From assembly GCF_052857255.1 (NCBI RefSeq), contig NC_135497.1, forward strand, positions 113,089,808 through 113,153,807: a stretch of 64,000 nt of DNA, read 5' to 3'. Position numbers and translations under genes: made by a program. Below, piece after piece: positions 11,401-57,128 of this stretch. The stretch's first letter is position 1. Each line of letters starts with the position of its first letter. This DNA is from Amblyomma americanum (Eukaryota > Arthropoda > Arachnida > Ixodida > Ixodidae). A model generated the notes under the pieces. The model made no database searches. It was not told the origin of the DNA and saw only the letters and a program-made list of their open reading frames with translations.

Positions 11401-13163
11401 GCACACAAAAGCGACAGTGTGCAGCACTTAAACTCCATTGTCGAGCCACGAGACTGAGGGAGCAGGATGCAGAGAGCGAAGGAACGACCCATGTCATCAA
11501 TAGCGCCCTGAAGTCCAAAGGTGCGGCACACAAAAGCGACAGTGTGCAGCACTTAAACTCCATTGTCGAGCCACGAGACTGAGGGAGCAGGATGCAGAGA
11601 GCGAAGGAACGACCCATGTCAACAATAGCGCCCTGAGGTCCAAAGGTGCGGCACACAAAAGCGACAGTGTGCAGCACTTAAACTCCATTGTCGAGCCACG
11701 AGACTGAGGGAGCAGGATGCAGAGAGCGAAGGAACGACCCATGTCAACAATAGCGCCCTGAAGTCCAGAGGTGCGGCACACAAAAGCGACAGTGTGCAGC
11801 ACTTAAACTCCATTGTCGAGCCACGAGACTGAGGGAGCAGGATGCAGAGAGCGAAGGAACGACCCATGTCAACAAAAGCGCCCTGAAGTCCAAAGGTGCG
11901 GCACACAAAAGCGACAGTGTGCAGCACTTAAACTCCATTGTCGAGCCACGAGACTGAGGGAGCAGGATGCAGAGAGCGAAGGAACGACCCATGTCAACAA
12001 TAGCGCCCTGAAGTCCAAAGGTGCGGCACACAAAAGCGACAGTGTGCAGCACTTAAACTCCATTGTCGAGCCACGAGACTGAGGGAGCAGGATGCAGAGA
12101 GCGAAGGAACGACCCATGTCAACAATAGCGCCCTGAAGTCCAAAGGTGCGGCACACAAAAGCGACAGTGTGCAGCACTTAAACTCCGTTGTCGAGCCACG
12201 AGACTGAGGGAGCAGAATGCAGAGAGCGAAGGAACGACCCATGTCAACAATAGCGCCCTGAAGTCCAAAGGTGCGGCACACAAAAGCGACAGTGTGCAGC
12301 ACTTAAACTCCATTGTCGAGCCACGAGACTGAGGGAGCAGGATGCAGAGAGCGAAGGAACGACCCATGTCAACAATAGCGCCCTGAAGTCCAAAGGTGCG
12401 GCACACAAAAGCGACAGTGTGCAGCACTTAAACTCCATCTTCGAGCCACGAGACTGAGGGAGCAGGATGCAGAGAGCGAAGGAACGACCCATGTCAACAA
12501 TAGCGCCCTGAAGTCCAAAGGTGCGGCACACAAAAGCGACAGTGTGCAGCACTTAAACTCCATTGTCGAGCCACGAGACTGAGGGAGCAGGATGCAGAGA
12601 GCGAAGGAACGACCCATGTCAACAATAGCGCCCTGAAGTCCAAAGGTGCGGCACACAAAAGCGACAGTGTGCAGCACTTAAACTCCATCTTCGAGCCACG
12701 AGACTGAGGGAGCAGGATGCAGAGAGCGAAGGAACGACCCATGTCAACAATAGCGCCCTGAAGTCCAAAGGTGCGGCACACAAAAGCGACAGTGTGCAGC
12801 ACTTAAACTCCATTGTCGAGCCACGAGACTGAGGGAGCAGGATGCAGAGAGCGAAGGAACAACCCATGTCAACAATAGCGCCCTGAAGTCCAAAGGTGCG
12901 GCACACAAAAGCGACAGTGTGCAGCACTTAAACTCCATTGTCGAGCCACGAGACTGAGGGAGCAGGATGCAGAGAGCGAAGGAACGACCCATGTCAACAA
13001 TAGCGCCCTGAAGTCCAAAGGTGCGGCACACAAACGCGACAGTGTGCAGCACTTAAACTCCATTGTCGAGCCACGAGACTGAGGGAGCAGGATGCAGAGA
13101 GCGAAGGAACGACCCATGTCAACAATAGCGCCCTGAAGTCCGAAGGTGCGGCACACAGAAGCG
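8412..13163. repeat. 125-bp satellite, 38 tandem copies, 2-kb higher-order period
   Basis: The unit starts CGACAGTGTGCAGCACTTAA and recurs every 125 bp: the GACAG word is at 8413 and at 13038, exactly 37 periods apart. Copies are nearly identical (usually 0-3 differences). Diagnostic variants recur exactly 2,000 bp (16 units) apart: AAGTACAAAG at 8761 and 10761, GTGTTCAGC near 9168 and 11168, CCAAATGTGC near 9391 and 11391, AAGTCCAGAGG near 9761 and 11761, and CTCCGTTG near 10184 and 12184. So at least two higher-order blocks exist (about 8412-10411 and 10412-12450), followed by a tail of further units. Because 125 is not a multiple of 3, overlapping 102-codon minus-strand frames appear at each unit; they are not genes. 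Confidence 0.97.
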
Positions 13164-14230
13164 CTGGTCGTGTCCGCCGTTCACAGCTGTTTTCTTCTCC
13201 CGCGTTTCCAGCCCTAGCTCTCACTTCGCCCCACTTTTCTCGACTCTACTGCGACGTGAGGTGAGGACTCTATTCAGAGCTAAGTGCCCCGTCCGCTAGA
13301 GTAGAAGACCGGCACGGTACACGCGGCGGTCTGTTACCTGCGGCCTAAATTTTTCGATATGTTACGATGGGAGTAGTTTGTGGAGGAGGCGCTAATTAAT
13401 TAATGCGAAAAGGAAAGGGACAACTGTTTCACTCTAATTATCGACAGAATGCGTTGGCCCCATCCACGTGTTTTTATGCCGTGTGTGGATATGTCTACAC
13501 TTGTTTTTTCTCTCTCCACCTTTTCTTTCTTCATCCCTTCCTTCACGGTGCAGTTCACGCGTCCAACCAATGTGAGGCAGTTACCGCGGCTTTATTCAAC
13601 CTCCTTCTCCGTCGTCGCTTCCGAAGCAACGGCACACGATTCAACAATGTGTAGGATCGACGTTAACTTATAAACTTCTTTTAAAACCCTTATGACAATT
13701 ATATTGCGAAATTATAAAATAAAGCCGCTGCGTTGCGCTTTCACTGCATGGATGATGATGGACTGTGTCACATGGATCGAAGGATTTCAGTGGAACTCAA
13801 CGAATAATGAGACGTGTGCTTCCATCCGATTGAACACGAAACATATCTTATAGATGTCTTTGAATATCTGAAAAAAAAAAAGCTTCAAACAGCTTTTGAC
13901 GACACGTGCAAGGTTTTTTGCTCTTGACGTCTTGGGGTCATTTATCTGTGGACATAGACTGTTTTTTGAGCCTGTTAACGTTTAGGTCGAGGCAAACCAC
14001 TTTTAAGGCGCCGACTGTAAATTGTCCTTTATGACGTGCAGACGCGTTGTGACCTCCGTCACGCCGGCCATTTTCTGGTGGTTGGGAAGATGGTACGGTG
14101 GTTTGGAGATTCGCATCTTCAATACAAATGTCTCTGATGCCGGGTCTGTCTGGAACGACGATAAGGCTATGTCATGCGGGTTGCGCAAATTTTACGTGCG
14201 CAACACTAGCCGTCCTCAATGAGGAAACGA
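13164..14230. other. Intergenic, possible very old Ruka fragment at 13508-13605
   Basis: The satellite ends abruptly at 13163. At 13508-13605 the order TTTCTTTCTTCATCCCTTCC, ACGGTGCAGTTCA, CGTCCAACCAATGTGAGGCAG follows the 3' third of Ruka (ACGGCGCGGTTCAGGTGTCCAACGATATATGAGACAG in shorter pieces), so an ancient fragment is likely. The rest shows no genes. Confidence 0.4.
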
Positions 14231-14795
14231 TAATAATAATAATAATTGGTTTTGGGGAAAGGAAATGGCGCAATATCTGTCTCATATATCGTTGGACACC
14301 TGAACCGCGCCGTAAGGGAAGGGTAAAGGAGGGAGTGAAAGAAGAAAGGAAGAGAGAGGTGCCGCAGTGGAGGGCTCCGGAATAATTTCGACTACCTGGG
14401 GATCTTTAACGGGGCGGCTGCGTTTTTATGGAGGAAAAACGCTAAGGCGCCCGTGTGCTGTGCGATGTCAGTGCACGTTAAAGATACCCAGGTGGACGAA
14501 ATTATTCCGGAGCCCTCCACTACGGCACCTATTCCTTTCTTCTTTCAGTCCCTCCTTTATTCCTTCCCTTACGGCGCGGTTCAGGTGTCCAACGATATAT
14601 GAGACAGATACTGCGCCATTTCCTTTCCCCAAAAAACCAATTATTATTATTATCTTTAACGTGCACTGACATCGCGCAGCACACGGGCGCCTTAGCGTTT
14701 TTCCTCTATAAAAGCGCAGCCGCTGCGGTCGGGTTCGAACCCGGGAACTCCGGATCAGTAGTCGAGCGCCCTAACCACTGAGCCACCGCGGCGGG
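14231..14795 (-). mobile_element. Ruka-type SINE (minus) split by a nested Ruka
   Basis: The outer copy is minus-strand. Its 3' half is 14231-14411 and its 5' half, including the B-box complement GGGTTCGAACCC and the A-box complement CCACTGAGCCACC, is 14652-14795. The two halves share ATCTTTAACG (14402-14411 and 14652-14661), the target duplication made by the inner insertion. The family is a Pol III, tRNA-derived SINE mobilised by a LINE. A TAA-repeat tail at 14231-14243 marks the 3' end. Confidence 0.85.
14412..14651 (+). mobile_element. Nested 5'-truncated Ruka SINE
   Basis: A plus-strand copy starts just after the tRNA-like head (GGGCGGCTGCGTTTTTATGG), runs through the Ruka body and ends in an ATT-repeat tail. 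It is flanked by the 10-bp duplication ATCTTTAACG. It lies in opposite orientation to its host copy, so the transcript could form a hairpin. Confidence 0.85.
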
Positions 14796-14817
14796 TTAAA
14801 TTATGGTTGGTAAATTG

Positions 14818-15122
14818 TTTTTTTTTTTTGTGGAAAGGAAATGGCGCAGTATCTGTCGCATATATCGGCGGACACCTGAACCGCGCCGTAAGGGAAGGGA
14901 TAAAGGAGGGAGTGAAAGAAGAAAGGAAGAAGAGGTGCCGTAATGGAGGGCTCCGGAATAATTTCGACCACCTGGGGATCTTTAACGTGCACTGACATCG
15001 CACAGCACACGGGCGCCTTAGCGTTTTTCCTCCGTAAAAACGCAGCCGCCGCGGTCGGGTTCGAACCCGGGAACTCCGGATCAGTAGTCGAGCGCCCTAA
15101 CCACTGAGCCACCGCGGCGGGG
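14818..15122 (-). mobile_element. Ruka SINE, full length
   Basis: A complete minus-strand copy: an A-tail (seen as a T run at 14818-14830), body, B box (complement near 15058-15069) and A box (complement near 15104-15118). Few differences from the copy at 16083. No clear target duplication was found because of the adjoining T-rich junction. Confidence 0.9.
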
Positions 15123-16070
15123 CTAACATCTTGAAAATCCCCCGGAAGTGCGCTTGAGTGAGCACGCATATAGCCAGACTGTAGTGTAGCCAGACAAGCC
15201 CTCCGCGGGCTGCTGTGGCAGTGGTGCGAACCGTACGTGCCAACCGTCCCTGGCACCGCAGTATGCGTTGCACAAATCCGCCGATAATGCCCCATGTTTA
15301 TAAACACCCCATTTACCAAATATCTAAGCAGGACACCTCTTCATCCACTTGCCTACTCATTTTAGGAGACGTACACGTGCAGACGTCTTCGGGACAGATA
15401 TTTTGATAGATGGCAGTAAATTTATCAAAATAAAGAAGTAAGGCTGGGTTTCGGCAATGAACGCAGAATGATCAAATATTCACAAAATTCCTTTAGGCAA
15501 TCATGCTGATTTTTTAGCGTTTACCGATTTTTATTTTAAAAACCGTGATAGATGCGTCAGTACAGTCTGCTCTCATGAATTGTACAGCAAGGCGGGCATT
15601 ATGTACTTGACAGAGCTGAACCAAAGACGATTAAATAACGAAAATTGCCTAATCAACTTTCTAATTCCTTATTTTAGGCCGCAAGATCATACTGAGATAT
15701 TGAAGGCCGTCAACATAGTGAGCGAGTCCATTTTTTTTAAATTTTGTGAATCGGCTTTGCGGTTCGAAATATCCAAGGTGAAAAATGCGCATTTTCCCGC
15801 AGCCAAATTTGGAAAATGGCGCCTTTTTTATCCTAACGCAGCAAATAGAGATGTATTTTGTGTATTTTATGATGTAGAAGTTAACTGGATTTCGGCGACG
15901 ATTCCACAAGCAACGACGCCGTTTAAAGATGTGGAGTCCGGGAAAGAGAACTGAAGATTTCGAAAGCGTATTCTTGACTCTCGATGTTTCAACCACAATG
16001 CCGATTCAGAAACTTTAAAAACTGGCTCACCTTCGATGTTGGTGGTATTCAATTTCGCAACATAAAGTTT
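15123..16070. other. Intergenic, nothing recognised
   Basis: Holds a 124-codon plus-strand frame (15580-15954) with no recognisable domain and AT-rich composition. I regard it as chance or as part of an unidentified repeat. No splice-bordered coding seen. Confidence 0.35.
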
Positions 16071-16082
16071 TGCCTTAAAACC

Positions 16083-16394
16083 TCGCCCCGCCGCGGTGGC
16101 TCAGTGGTTAGGGCGCTCGACTACTGATCCGGAGTTCCTGGGTTCGAACCCGACCGCGGCGGCTGCGTTTTTATGGAGGAAAAACGCTAAGGCGCCCGTG
16201 TGCTGTGCGATGTCAGTGCACGTTAAAGATCCCCAGGTGGTCGAAATTATTCCGGAGCCCTCCACTACGGACCTATTTGTTCCTCTCTTCTTTCACTCCC
16301 TCCTTTATCCCTTCCCTTACGGCGCGGTTCAGGTGTCCAACGATATATGAGACAGATACTGCGCCATTTCCTTTCCACCAAAAACCAATTATTA
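16083..16394 (+). mobile_element. Ruka SINE, full length with 12-bp target duplication
   Basis: A reference-quality copy: A box TGGCTCAGTGG at 16097-16107, B box GGTTCGAACCC at 16141-16151, then a body shared with all other copies, ending in CCAATTATTAT. It is flanked by TGCCTTAAAACC at 16071-16082 and 16395-16406, the classic mark of LINE-mediated integration. Confidence 0.95.
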
Positions 16395-17934
16395 TGCCTT
16401 AAAACCAAAAATTTATGAAGTTGATTATGGTTAATTTTAGTTAATTAATCGTCTTTTAGTTGAGCTCGATCATGTACATAATGTCCTCCTTGCTGCACAG
16501 TCTCTATTATGGCTGTCTATTATGACTATTAGATGGCTTAGTGCAGGCTTATCCCATAATACTCGCTCAGTCTTTCATGTATAGTCGGCTGGTCATAGGC
16601 GTGCACGGAGGGAGGGCAGTGTCGCTAACTTTGTCCCCGGTTGTCCCCTGCTACAAGACGAGTTGGGCTATACCCGTCTTGAGCTATATATACCACCGCG
16701 TCAAGACGTTAAAAGATGTCTAAGTGGACTAAAGATCTGATAGTTTATTTATTTATTTATTTATTTGCCAAAACGGCTCAGAGACATTCCTAAACGCCAT
16801 GCCACAATATCCAAAGTGGCTTGCTAATATTGCCAATATGTATTTTAGACGTCCAGAAGGCGAAGTGTGCTACTTTTTGATTTGCATACTACCGCGTGCG
16901 CGCAAACATAAATCCTGTTTTCGCAGACATCAAAAGCGGAGCGGACATTCCCGATTGGTATCGGCGTTCTCGCTGGTCGATCTTGATGCGGTCATAAAAA
17001 CAAAAAGGACATGAGCAGTTGCAATGCTTAAGGTAATATTTTGCTTCTGTTGAACGCATATTGCTGTCACGTACGGGCCGTGGGTGTGCTTAGATATGTG
17101 GCGAATGTCATATTTGAGCCTGGTTTGAATTATTAATTACTAACTGCGCACCATTAGCACGAAGTACTGGGATTGGGCGAAGAAAGGAGGAAGCGGCGGA
17201 AAAAAAAAAAAAAAGAAAGGAGGCTCTTTTGCAAGCACTTTTCTTTTTCCCTGTGGGTATCGATCTCGTTGCCGGAAGCAAATCGCAGTATACGCGTTCC
17301 CTTGCAAGCACGCATTAATAAATACAGTGCAAACACACGACGTTGCCACTCCAAAGTTTAAATGTTTTAAGAACCAGCGTGATGTCTAGGGAAAAAATCG
17401 TGCCGGTTTTAGGGAAGAGCTTTTAGACGGTCCGGGCAGGGGGCAGCCACCACCGAGAAAAACTGGTCTGGTAGGTCTGGCAACCACGCCCTCGCCTGGG
17501 AAGGCAACGGCACAACGGCGTCCAAAATGTCGATATTTCTTTTACTTCGAAAACGCTTTAGAACAAAGGACACGCATTTATAATTGCCTCTAATCTTAGG
17601 TGTAGTGTCACTGCAATAAAGAGCAACTTGCATTTACCCCAAAGAACGCAGATCACTACTGGAACCACTCATTTAACCCGGCAAAAACACGAAGACTGCT
17701 CCCAAGGCGCGAAATCCAGAGGGCGCTAGCACAAATAAACTGTGGCACATGGGTAAAGTCGGTGCTCTTTTAATGCGAATGATCAGCATTTTTTAGCACC
17801 TCTTAGTGATCTAATTGTTTCATGTTGTACGTGAGCAACTGCTTAAGGCGTGGTAAGCAGTTGTTGACAGGCTACCTTACGTTTTCAGTTAATAGTTGCG
17901 TATTATAGTGGCGGTGCGCTGACCATTCGTTGCT
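16395..17934. other. Upstream of the HOIP-like gene; ATTT microsatellite at 16743-16767
   Basis: Contains a short ATTT repeat (16743-16767), possibly the 3' tail of an old minus-strand LINE, and a poly-A stretch at 17200-17214. A TTTTCAG at 17882-17888 could be a 3' splice site joining a 5' untranslated exon to the first coding exon. No TATA box was identified. Confidence 0.4.
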
Positions 17935-51291
<33,357 letters not shown>

Positions 51292-52550
51292 TGGGGACAC
51301 ATAGAGGGTGCCATTGCTTTATGCCTCCCTCTTTTTATTTTCAAATTTACTGCTTCTAGCTGGGGGCAGGGTGTCTCGAATCAGTTAACTCCTTGAAAAA
51401 CATCTCGAGGAAACCTTTAAGCCATAAAAGAGCGCACCAGATGTTAAATGTTGCCTAGAGAGAGGCAGAGCATCGAGGACCTTGCCTTCATGCTTATGGA
51501 AGTCTGTGAGGTTTCCAAACTGCCCTTTCTTTTCAGTTGAGGATTGTTTACTCTTTTTTTTTTCTTACCCTCTTTGGAAGTTCGATTTTTCTTCTGGATA
51601 GTTCCGCTTGTCAGTAACAGTTAAGTTACTTTAATTTCTTGACATTAATTTCTTGCACCAAGATTGCTACAACGAACTTCTTTCCTTTTTTGTTGGTGGT
51701 GTCTCTGTTAAAAAATATGCTTTCTTTTATTTTGACTTCTTGAGGGTGCTGGTTCTCAATCATATTTGGTGAGGTGCGGCTCCAGGTAACTTGCATTTTG
51801 TCTGTTTAAAATACTTTCGGGCCACGGAAAAGAAAGGTGATTTGTTTTATTTAATGTTAGTATGCCTTCTTAATCGCAAGTTGAACAAGCTACTTAAGGC
51901 CACTTTTTCCTTTACTCTGCTGCTCTGTGGCAGCCTAGCATTAGTAGAAGTAATCTATCATGCACGTATCTGGCTTTAAGACAAGGATTGTATATAGCAG
52001 TGTAGTTGCTACTCTTAGCAATACTTAGCTGTGTCTTTTTCCTGTGGTGGCTTTGCTGTGTCTCCCTTTTCTTTTGTTCATAGGAAAGTAGGTAATGATT
52101 TGGTATGCATGCTATTTGTATGTATGCCATTGTAAGGTAAAGAGAAATGTGCGCACTGTTCGGTATTTTAAGCGTGGGAAGTTTCTTGTTTGGTGATTTT
52201 GCAAAAATATTGCCATAAAAAAAGTGAATGTGCTTTGTTTCAAGGGGCCCTGAAACAATATTTGTGGTCTTAATCTGATGATTGTCTTTCAAGGAGGTTG
52301 TTGTCAGCATTGAAGTCAAGTTTGAGAGCTCTGCGTGAACACTGTAATGGATAGCTTTTAAAAATTTTGCAGCCCTAGTTGATGAGGGTCGTGCTATTCT
52401 GCATATTTCAGCTGCCCCTACACATGGGAAACCAAGCGGGTGGGGTGATGTCACTTGTGTGAGCCATGTTATTGGACTTGGTGTTATCACCAGTATGTAT
52501 TGTGTAATTTTTTAAATGCATCTGAGTAATAAACATCACTTGTGGTGCTT
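51292..52550 (+). other. Candidate 3' untranslated region of the short isoform
   Basis: T-rich, no coding or repeat seen, running from the TGA to a poly(A) signal at 52528. If exon 5 is instead spliced at 51287, this is the start of an intron of about 4.7 kb. Confidence 0.4.
52528..52533 (+). terminator. Poly(A) signal AATAAA
   Basis: AATAAA followed about 12 bp later by a GU/U-rich stretch (TTGTGGTGCTTTTTT), the canonical arrangement for cleavage and polyadenylation. It would give a 3' UTR of about 1.26 kb after the stop at 51291. Confidence 0.5.
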
Positions 52551-55500
52551 TTTTGCTTAGCATTAAAGTTTGCATAAAGGTAGAAGCAAGTGTTTATCTT
52601 CAATCCACTGCAGTGCTTCTTCCATAAGATGGAATTTGCTAGCAATGCTGTGTAGTACACCCCTGCATTTAGTGGGGATTTTTTGCCCTGCAGTGAACCA
52701 CCCTTGCAGTTTCACTGGATGTGAAGCCAATTTAATTGCCTAAACAGGTGAACTGCAGCTTTCTTAGTTGAGATGGAACGCGGGGATCGCAATAAGGCGC
52801 GTATGATTGTATGGCTGGAAGCTGATCTCAGCTCTGTATGGTGTAACTGTGCTTCAGGTTCTAGGTTTGTGGTGAGGCGCAAATGAGTGCCTTGTCAGAA
52901 TTGCTTGGACACTCCACTGGTCAGCTGCTTTGCCAACTAGCCGGTTCAGCTCTCATGCTTGCTCGGCTTTAAAGACTTGTGTTATGGGATGATACATTGC
53001 CATAAGGGTGTGCAAATTGAGCATGAAAACCACAGTGTGGGAGGGCAGCATTTGATTATGCACGACCCTCTTAACAGAGCACACACAGGAGAAATTCTTG
53101 TGAGAAAATATTGCTTCAGTAGCGGCCTCCATACCTAAATTATCCAGCCCAGTCCAACTAAACTGTTTCAGGATCCCTTTTATGTGTCACTGCAGCTTCA
53201 TCGCAGCCATTGAGAAGCACTTATTGGATGAAAGCTTTGGTGACTTTTCCTTCTGAGCTGGTCAATGATGCGAACATTGTTTCAGCATAAATCAAAATAG
53301 TAGTTCCTAGAAAAAGATGTAAACCAATTATTTGGTTCTTGACTGCATAGTGAATGTGAAAAAAAAAAAAAATCTTCATAAAGTTTATGTTGTAATGGCT
53401 AGCTACTTGTTTCTTTAGCTTTTTCTTCTTCTTTAATTGTTACAACAGGTGTCTCTTTAGATAGCATAACCTCTCTGTTTAGTTCTACCTTTCTGAAATA
53501 TAGTGCTTATGTGTAGATGTTCGCGTTATGCTAATACAGTGGCTGGTTCTTGTCTAATTTTCTGTACTGAGTGTGCTGCTGCTTGGCTTGTGGAAGTTAG
53601 TAGTGTCTGTCAAGGTTGTGTCATTCTGTTGGAGCACAAAAGATGTCATGTGCATTTTAAACATTTACTCAAGTTCAAACTGCAGCTTCATGTTTTTTGT
53701 TTTGTCTGAAGTATTATTTCGTATTGCTGTGAAGCTAAGCTGGGTTTCAAATGGAAGCATAACAGGTGAGTTACAGGTCAAAATGGAGCAGAATTAAGGT
53801 GAGAGAGATGATGCATATGGTGTATTCCACTCGGCGATTCGAAGCATCGCCCTAAACCCACGAAGAGGCCCAGCATCCACCGTGGCCCAATCAGACCTTG
53901 GGATCTGAATCCAAATTACCCATTAAAACACACTCTTTTGTTTCATAGAGCAAGAAACTTACTCCAAATTGCCATTTGGAATATACCATTAGATTCCTTG
54001 AGCTATAGCCTTCTCACAAGCATGAGGTGCCACATAAAAATGTTCTGTAGTGAAAAGGAAGTTTAGCATAGCTAAGGCAACTTGTGGCAACCAAAGTCAT
54101 TTGTAGCTTTTTTCATTTCCATTGTGATGGTGTGTTTTATGATAGAATCAAGGACAACAGCTCTTCTCCCAAGGTTCACTTGGTACCAAGTGGGCCCTCC
54201 TGTTTTGCAACTTACAAAACCCACATTCGTTGCAATTATGTAAACCATGGCATGCAAGCTAAATTTTATGCCTTCCTTTGTGAAGGGCCGTTACTGTCTG
54301 TCTGTTTATGAAATGGGTCGCGGTTGAAATTTAGTGCTTGCAGTCTTTTTGTCTGCTGCGTAAGGATATGAAATCAAAAAGTATTGAATGTGTACTCTTC
54401 GTGTTTGTTCTGCTTGGAGCGTGTTTATTTCAGGAGTACATAAGTACAGAAATAATGCAGTGCTTCATATTGTCTTGTGACAGTATGGGGCTCATTTTTT
54501 TGCTCTTTTCTCTTGTACCCAATGTTTGCTTCTGCTTCTGGCTGCCCATGCTTAAGTGTTATTCTGATATGTCAAAATGTGTGTCAGGCTTTTTTGTGTT
54601 GTGATGTTTTGGCGTGCTTGTTGTATACAACTTTCAGATATGCATTACATATTTCTTATTCAGCTTACTTGCATGTGCTCTCATGCTTGTACATTCCACC
54701 TGTGGACATGTTTGTTGTGTGTGCAGAGTACATCTCTCACAAATTATGGTCAATTATGGTCAGTTATGGTTATGGTCAATTTGTTCAAGTAGGCGCATAA
54801 AATTTTCTCACGAAGATATGTCTCTGTGCTGCAAACTGAAGCTATGTACAATGTAAAGGCCGTGTGGGAAATGCTTTTCTTTAGGCTGTGGTTGTCTAGC
54901 TAGTATACAAAAGGTTTTACCTTGTACTCGATGATAAACCTATTTTTCAGTAGTGGTCATTGCCATTGTCTCAGTGTTTCATGTGCTTAATCTGACCCTT
55001 AAATTTCACTGGTTGGATACCTGTTGTTTCTCTAGAGCTGTTATAAAACTGAATGTATCAGTATCAGTCGTGCTGAGTTCACCTGTTAGTTAATTGGCAG
55101 CCTTAATGGGTTTGTCTGGACCCTTTAACACTGCAGCAGAAGGGGCACTACCATCTCTTGTATTGTTTTCTTGTCTCTCGACTTCTCTGGCTGCTACCAA
55201 TATCCTGGGCCTGAGGGTGTAATGAGGGCAACCTGAGGAGGCCGTCCCCCCCAACACAATTTCCCAAATGTGGTGAACACATACAAATGACACAGTTTTC
55301 ACCTCATATCATCATGTCCCAAAGATCTGGACACAGCTTCCCCTTCCTGTAAAAGAAAATTCCTTGCTATGCCACTGACTGGACCACATTTGAAACTTTA
55401 TTCCCACACTTACGGTATATTTAGAGTAAAACAACCTGGAGACAAAAATTTAGGCTGAAGCATTAATACATCACTTAATCACTTTGGCTTGCTTGTAGCT

Positions 55501-55985
55501 TGATACCGCATGTGCAAGACTCCATGTCATTGTGTATCTGCATGCAATAAAGCTATGAGCATGCATCCTTTTTTCTTGCAATCTTGCTAAAGAACTTAAA
55601 AGCTGCGGATTTTTCCTATTGGATGGTGAAAATAGGCATTTGAGGCTAATTTAACATTGACACTAACAGCGAACGTCAGTGATGGAAGCAGCCTTTGTAG
55701 CAAGCAGCTATACTGAAAAAATGTACATGTTTTGTCTTGTGTTTGATGTGTTTTACAAGATCTTTTATTTTCAGAGTGTTGTGGCAGAAGTATAGAGGCT
55801 GTCTGTTTCTAATGCATGTGTTTTAGGGACTAAGTTTGTGGTGAGCAAATGCACTGGGGTGGTGTGTTTAGGCAAGAAGGAAAATGTTCTTAGCTTTGTG
55901 TGTCTGCCAGTTTTGACATTGATTTACTATGTTGCAACTTTTTCTATGTTTTTTATTTGTTTATTCAGCTTTGTGCTGATCGTAG
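52551..55985. other. No gene recognised
   Basis: AT-rich, intron-like sequence with a 13-base A run at 53360. A further AATAAA lies at 55548. No mobile element was identified by eye. Confidence 0.4.
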
Positions 55986-56072
55986 GCAATATCAGGGTCC
56001 TTTTAAAGCTCCTTACCGACCACAGAACTTCCCGAAAACATTATATGGGTACAGAGCCAGCAGCTGTAAGAG
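55986..56072 (+). CDS. Candidate HOIP-like exon 6 (Pro/Gln/Tyr-rich)
   Basis: After a pyrimidine-rich tract (TTTTTATTTGTTTATTCAG..GATCGTAG) a frame reads QYQGPFKAPYRPQNFPKTLY and GYRASSCKR, with a possible donor AG|GTATAG at 56073; the frame stays open to 56400, so a longer exon ending at CAG|GTGTGT (56395) is also possible. The acceptor at 55985 is in the exact phase needed to join an exon ending at 51287, giving PREPQP-QYQGPFK. Composition fits the disordered linker between PUB and zinc fingers of HOIP. A stronger-looking acceptor 17 bases upstream does not fit the phase. Confidence 0.3.
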
Positions 56073-56869
56073 GTATAGTATGTACAAAGAGGGCAATGAG
56101 CCGCTGTCTTGTCAGCTGCCCCCTACCGAGCCTTGTGTATGGCAACTCTTTGGCCAGCCACGTCAAGTGAACAGGAAAACCAGAAACATTAAAATGCATG
56201 TTATCAGTACCTGGACCATGAACACTGAGGACCTAGATGTGGCGCAGTTTCCTCATGCTTGCTGTGTGGTGTGTTTTAGCAAGTATTTTTTGAACAAAAG
56301 CTTGCTATGTTCATTCTTGGTCGAAGCAGTAAATTTTTGCCAAAATTGCCACTGCCATGCTTGCGCTTGCAAAGCTGTTCAGCAGGTGTGTATATGGTGA
56401 TGGGGGCATTTTGATAATGTTGTTTGCATGTACACAGAGGTATGTAAAGGGGTAATGATGTTCTGTGGAGGTTGCTGTGGTGGAACCATGCCCCGTACGT
56501 GTACCTAAACGGTCTCTGCAGTGGTTTTCAACCTGGGAATATAATGCATGCGTTGCGTAGAGTAAAGGCTGTTGAGTGTTCATGATGCTTACAAGTAAAA
56601 TTTACAAATAATTTTAGAAAGTTCCCATTCCCGTGCCTCGCAGCAACGTTCGGTGCCTATCTCATGCAAAAATTCTTCCTTTCAATTTTGTAAGGCATAC
56701 GTGACATCAGCAGTGAGGGGTTGTCATTGGATAAAAACTACAGCAATGACGTTCGTTAATGAAGCAGGCATAGGAGATGGCATGTACATCTAGCTGGAGA
56801 CCCTGCTCCTTTCCACTCTCCCCCTGTTGTAATACCGTGATGAGGGAGTGAGTGGCAAAAAAAAAAAGT

Positions 56870-57128
56870 TTGTAGGCTACTGAGCCGGAGGACCTGAGCT
56901 CAACCCCGGCTGCGGCAGCCTTGTTTTGATGGAGGCGACACGCAAAAGATGCCTGTGTACTGTGCAACGTCAGTGCATGATAAAAATCCCTAGGTGGTCG
57001 TAATTATTCCAGAGCCCTCCACTACTGCACCTCTTTCTTCTTTCACTCCCTCCGTACTTTCCTACTCGGCATGATTGAGGTGAGATATGAGACAGTTCCG
57101 CACCCTTTCCTGTCCTTAAAAACCAATT
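56870..57128 (+). mobile_element. Ancient Ruka SINE
   Basis: Follows the Ruka order with heavy decay: TACTGAGCCGGAGGACCTGA, TTTTGATGGAGGCGACACGC, GTGTACTGTGCAACGTCAGTG, CCTAGGTGGTCGTAATTATT and CAGAGCCCTCCACTACTGCA, ending CCAATT. The A box is lost. Confidence 0.75.

Noticed and set aside
8412..13163. More than thirty overlapping 102-codon minus-strand frames, and plus-strand frames of 62-89 codons
   Set aside because: They repeat with the 125-bp satellite period in all frames; a period not divisible by 3 lets each unit be read in three phases. No conserved protein.
8412..13163. CRISPR-like array
   Set aside because: The whole 125-bp unit is repeated with no unique spacers, and the genome is eukaryotic.
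15580..15954. 124-codon open frame
   Set aside because: No domain, no splice signals or promoter, AT-rich composition; treated as chance.
55900..56400. Long frame through 56400 as a zinc-finger (NZF) exon because of several Cys pairs
   Set aside because: The W-x-C-x2-C...C-x2-C spacing of NZF fingers is not present; the Cys-rich end looks like chance.
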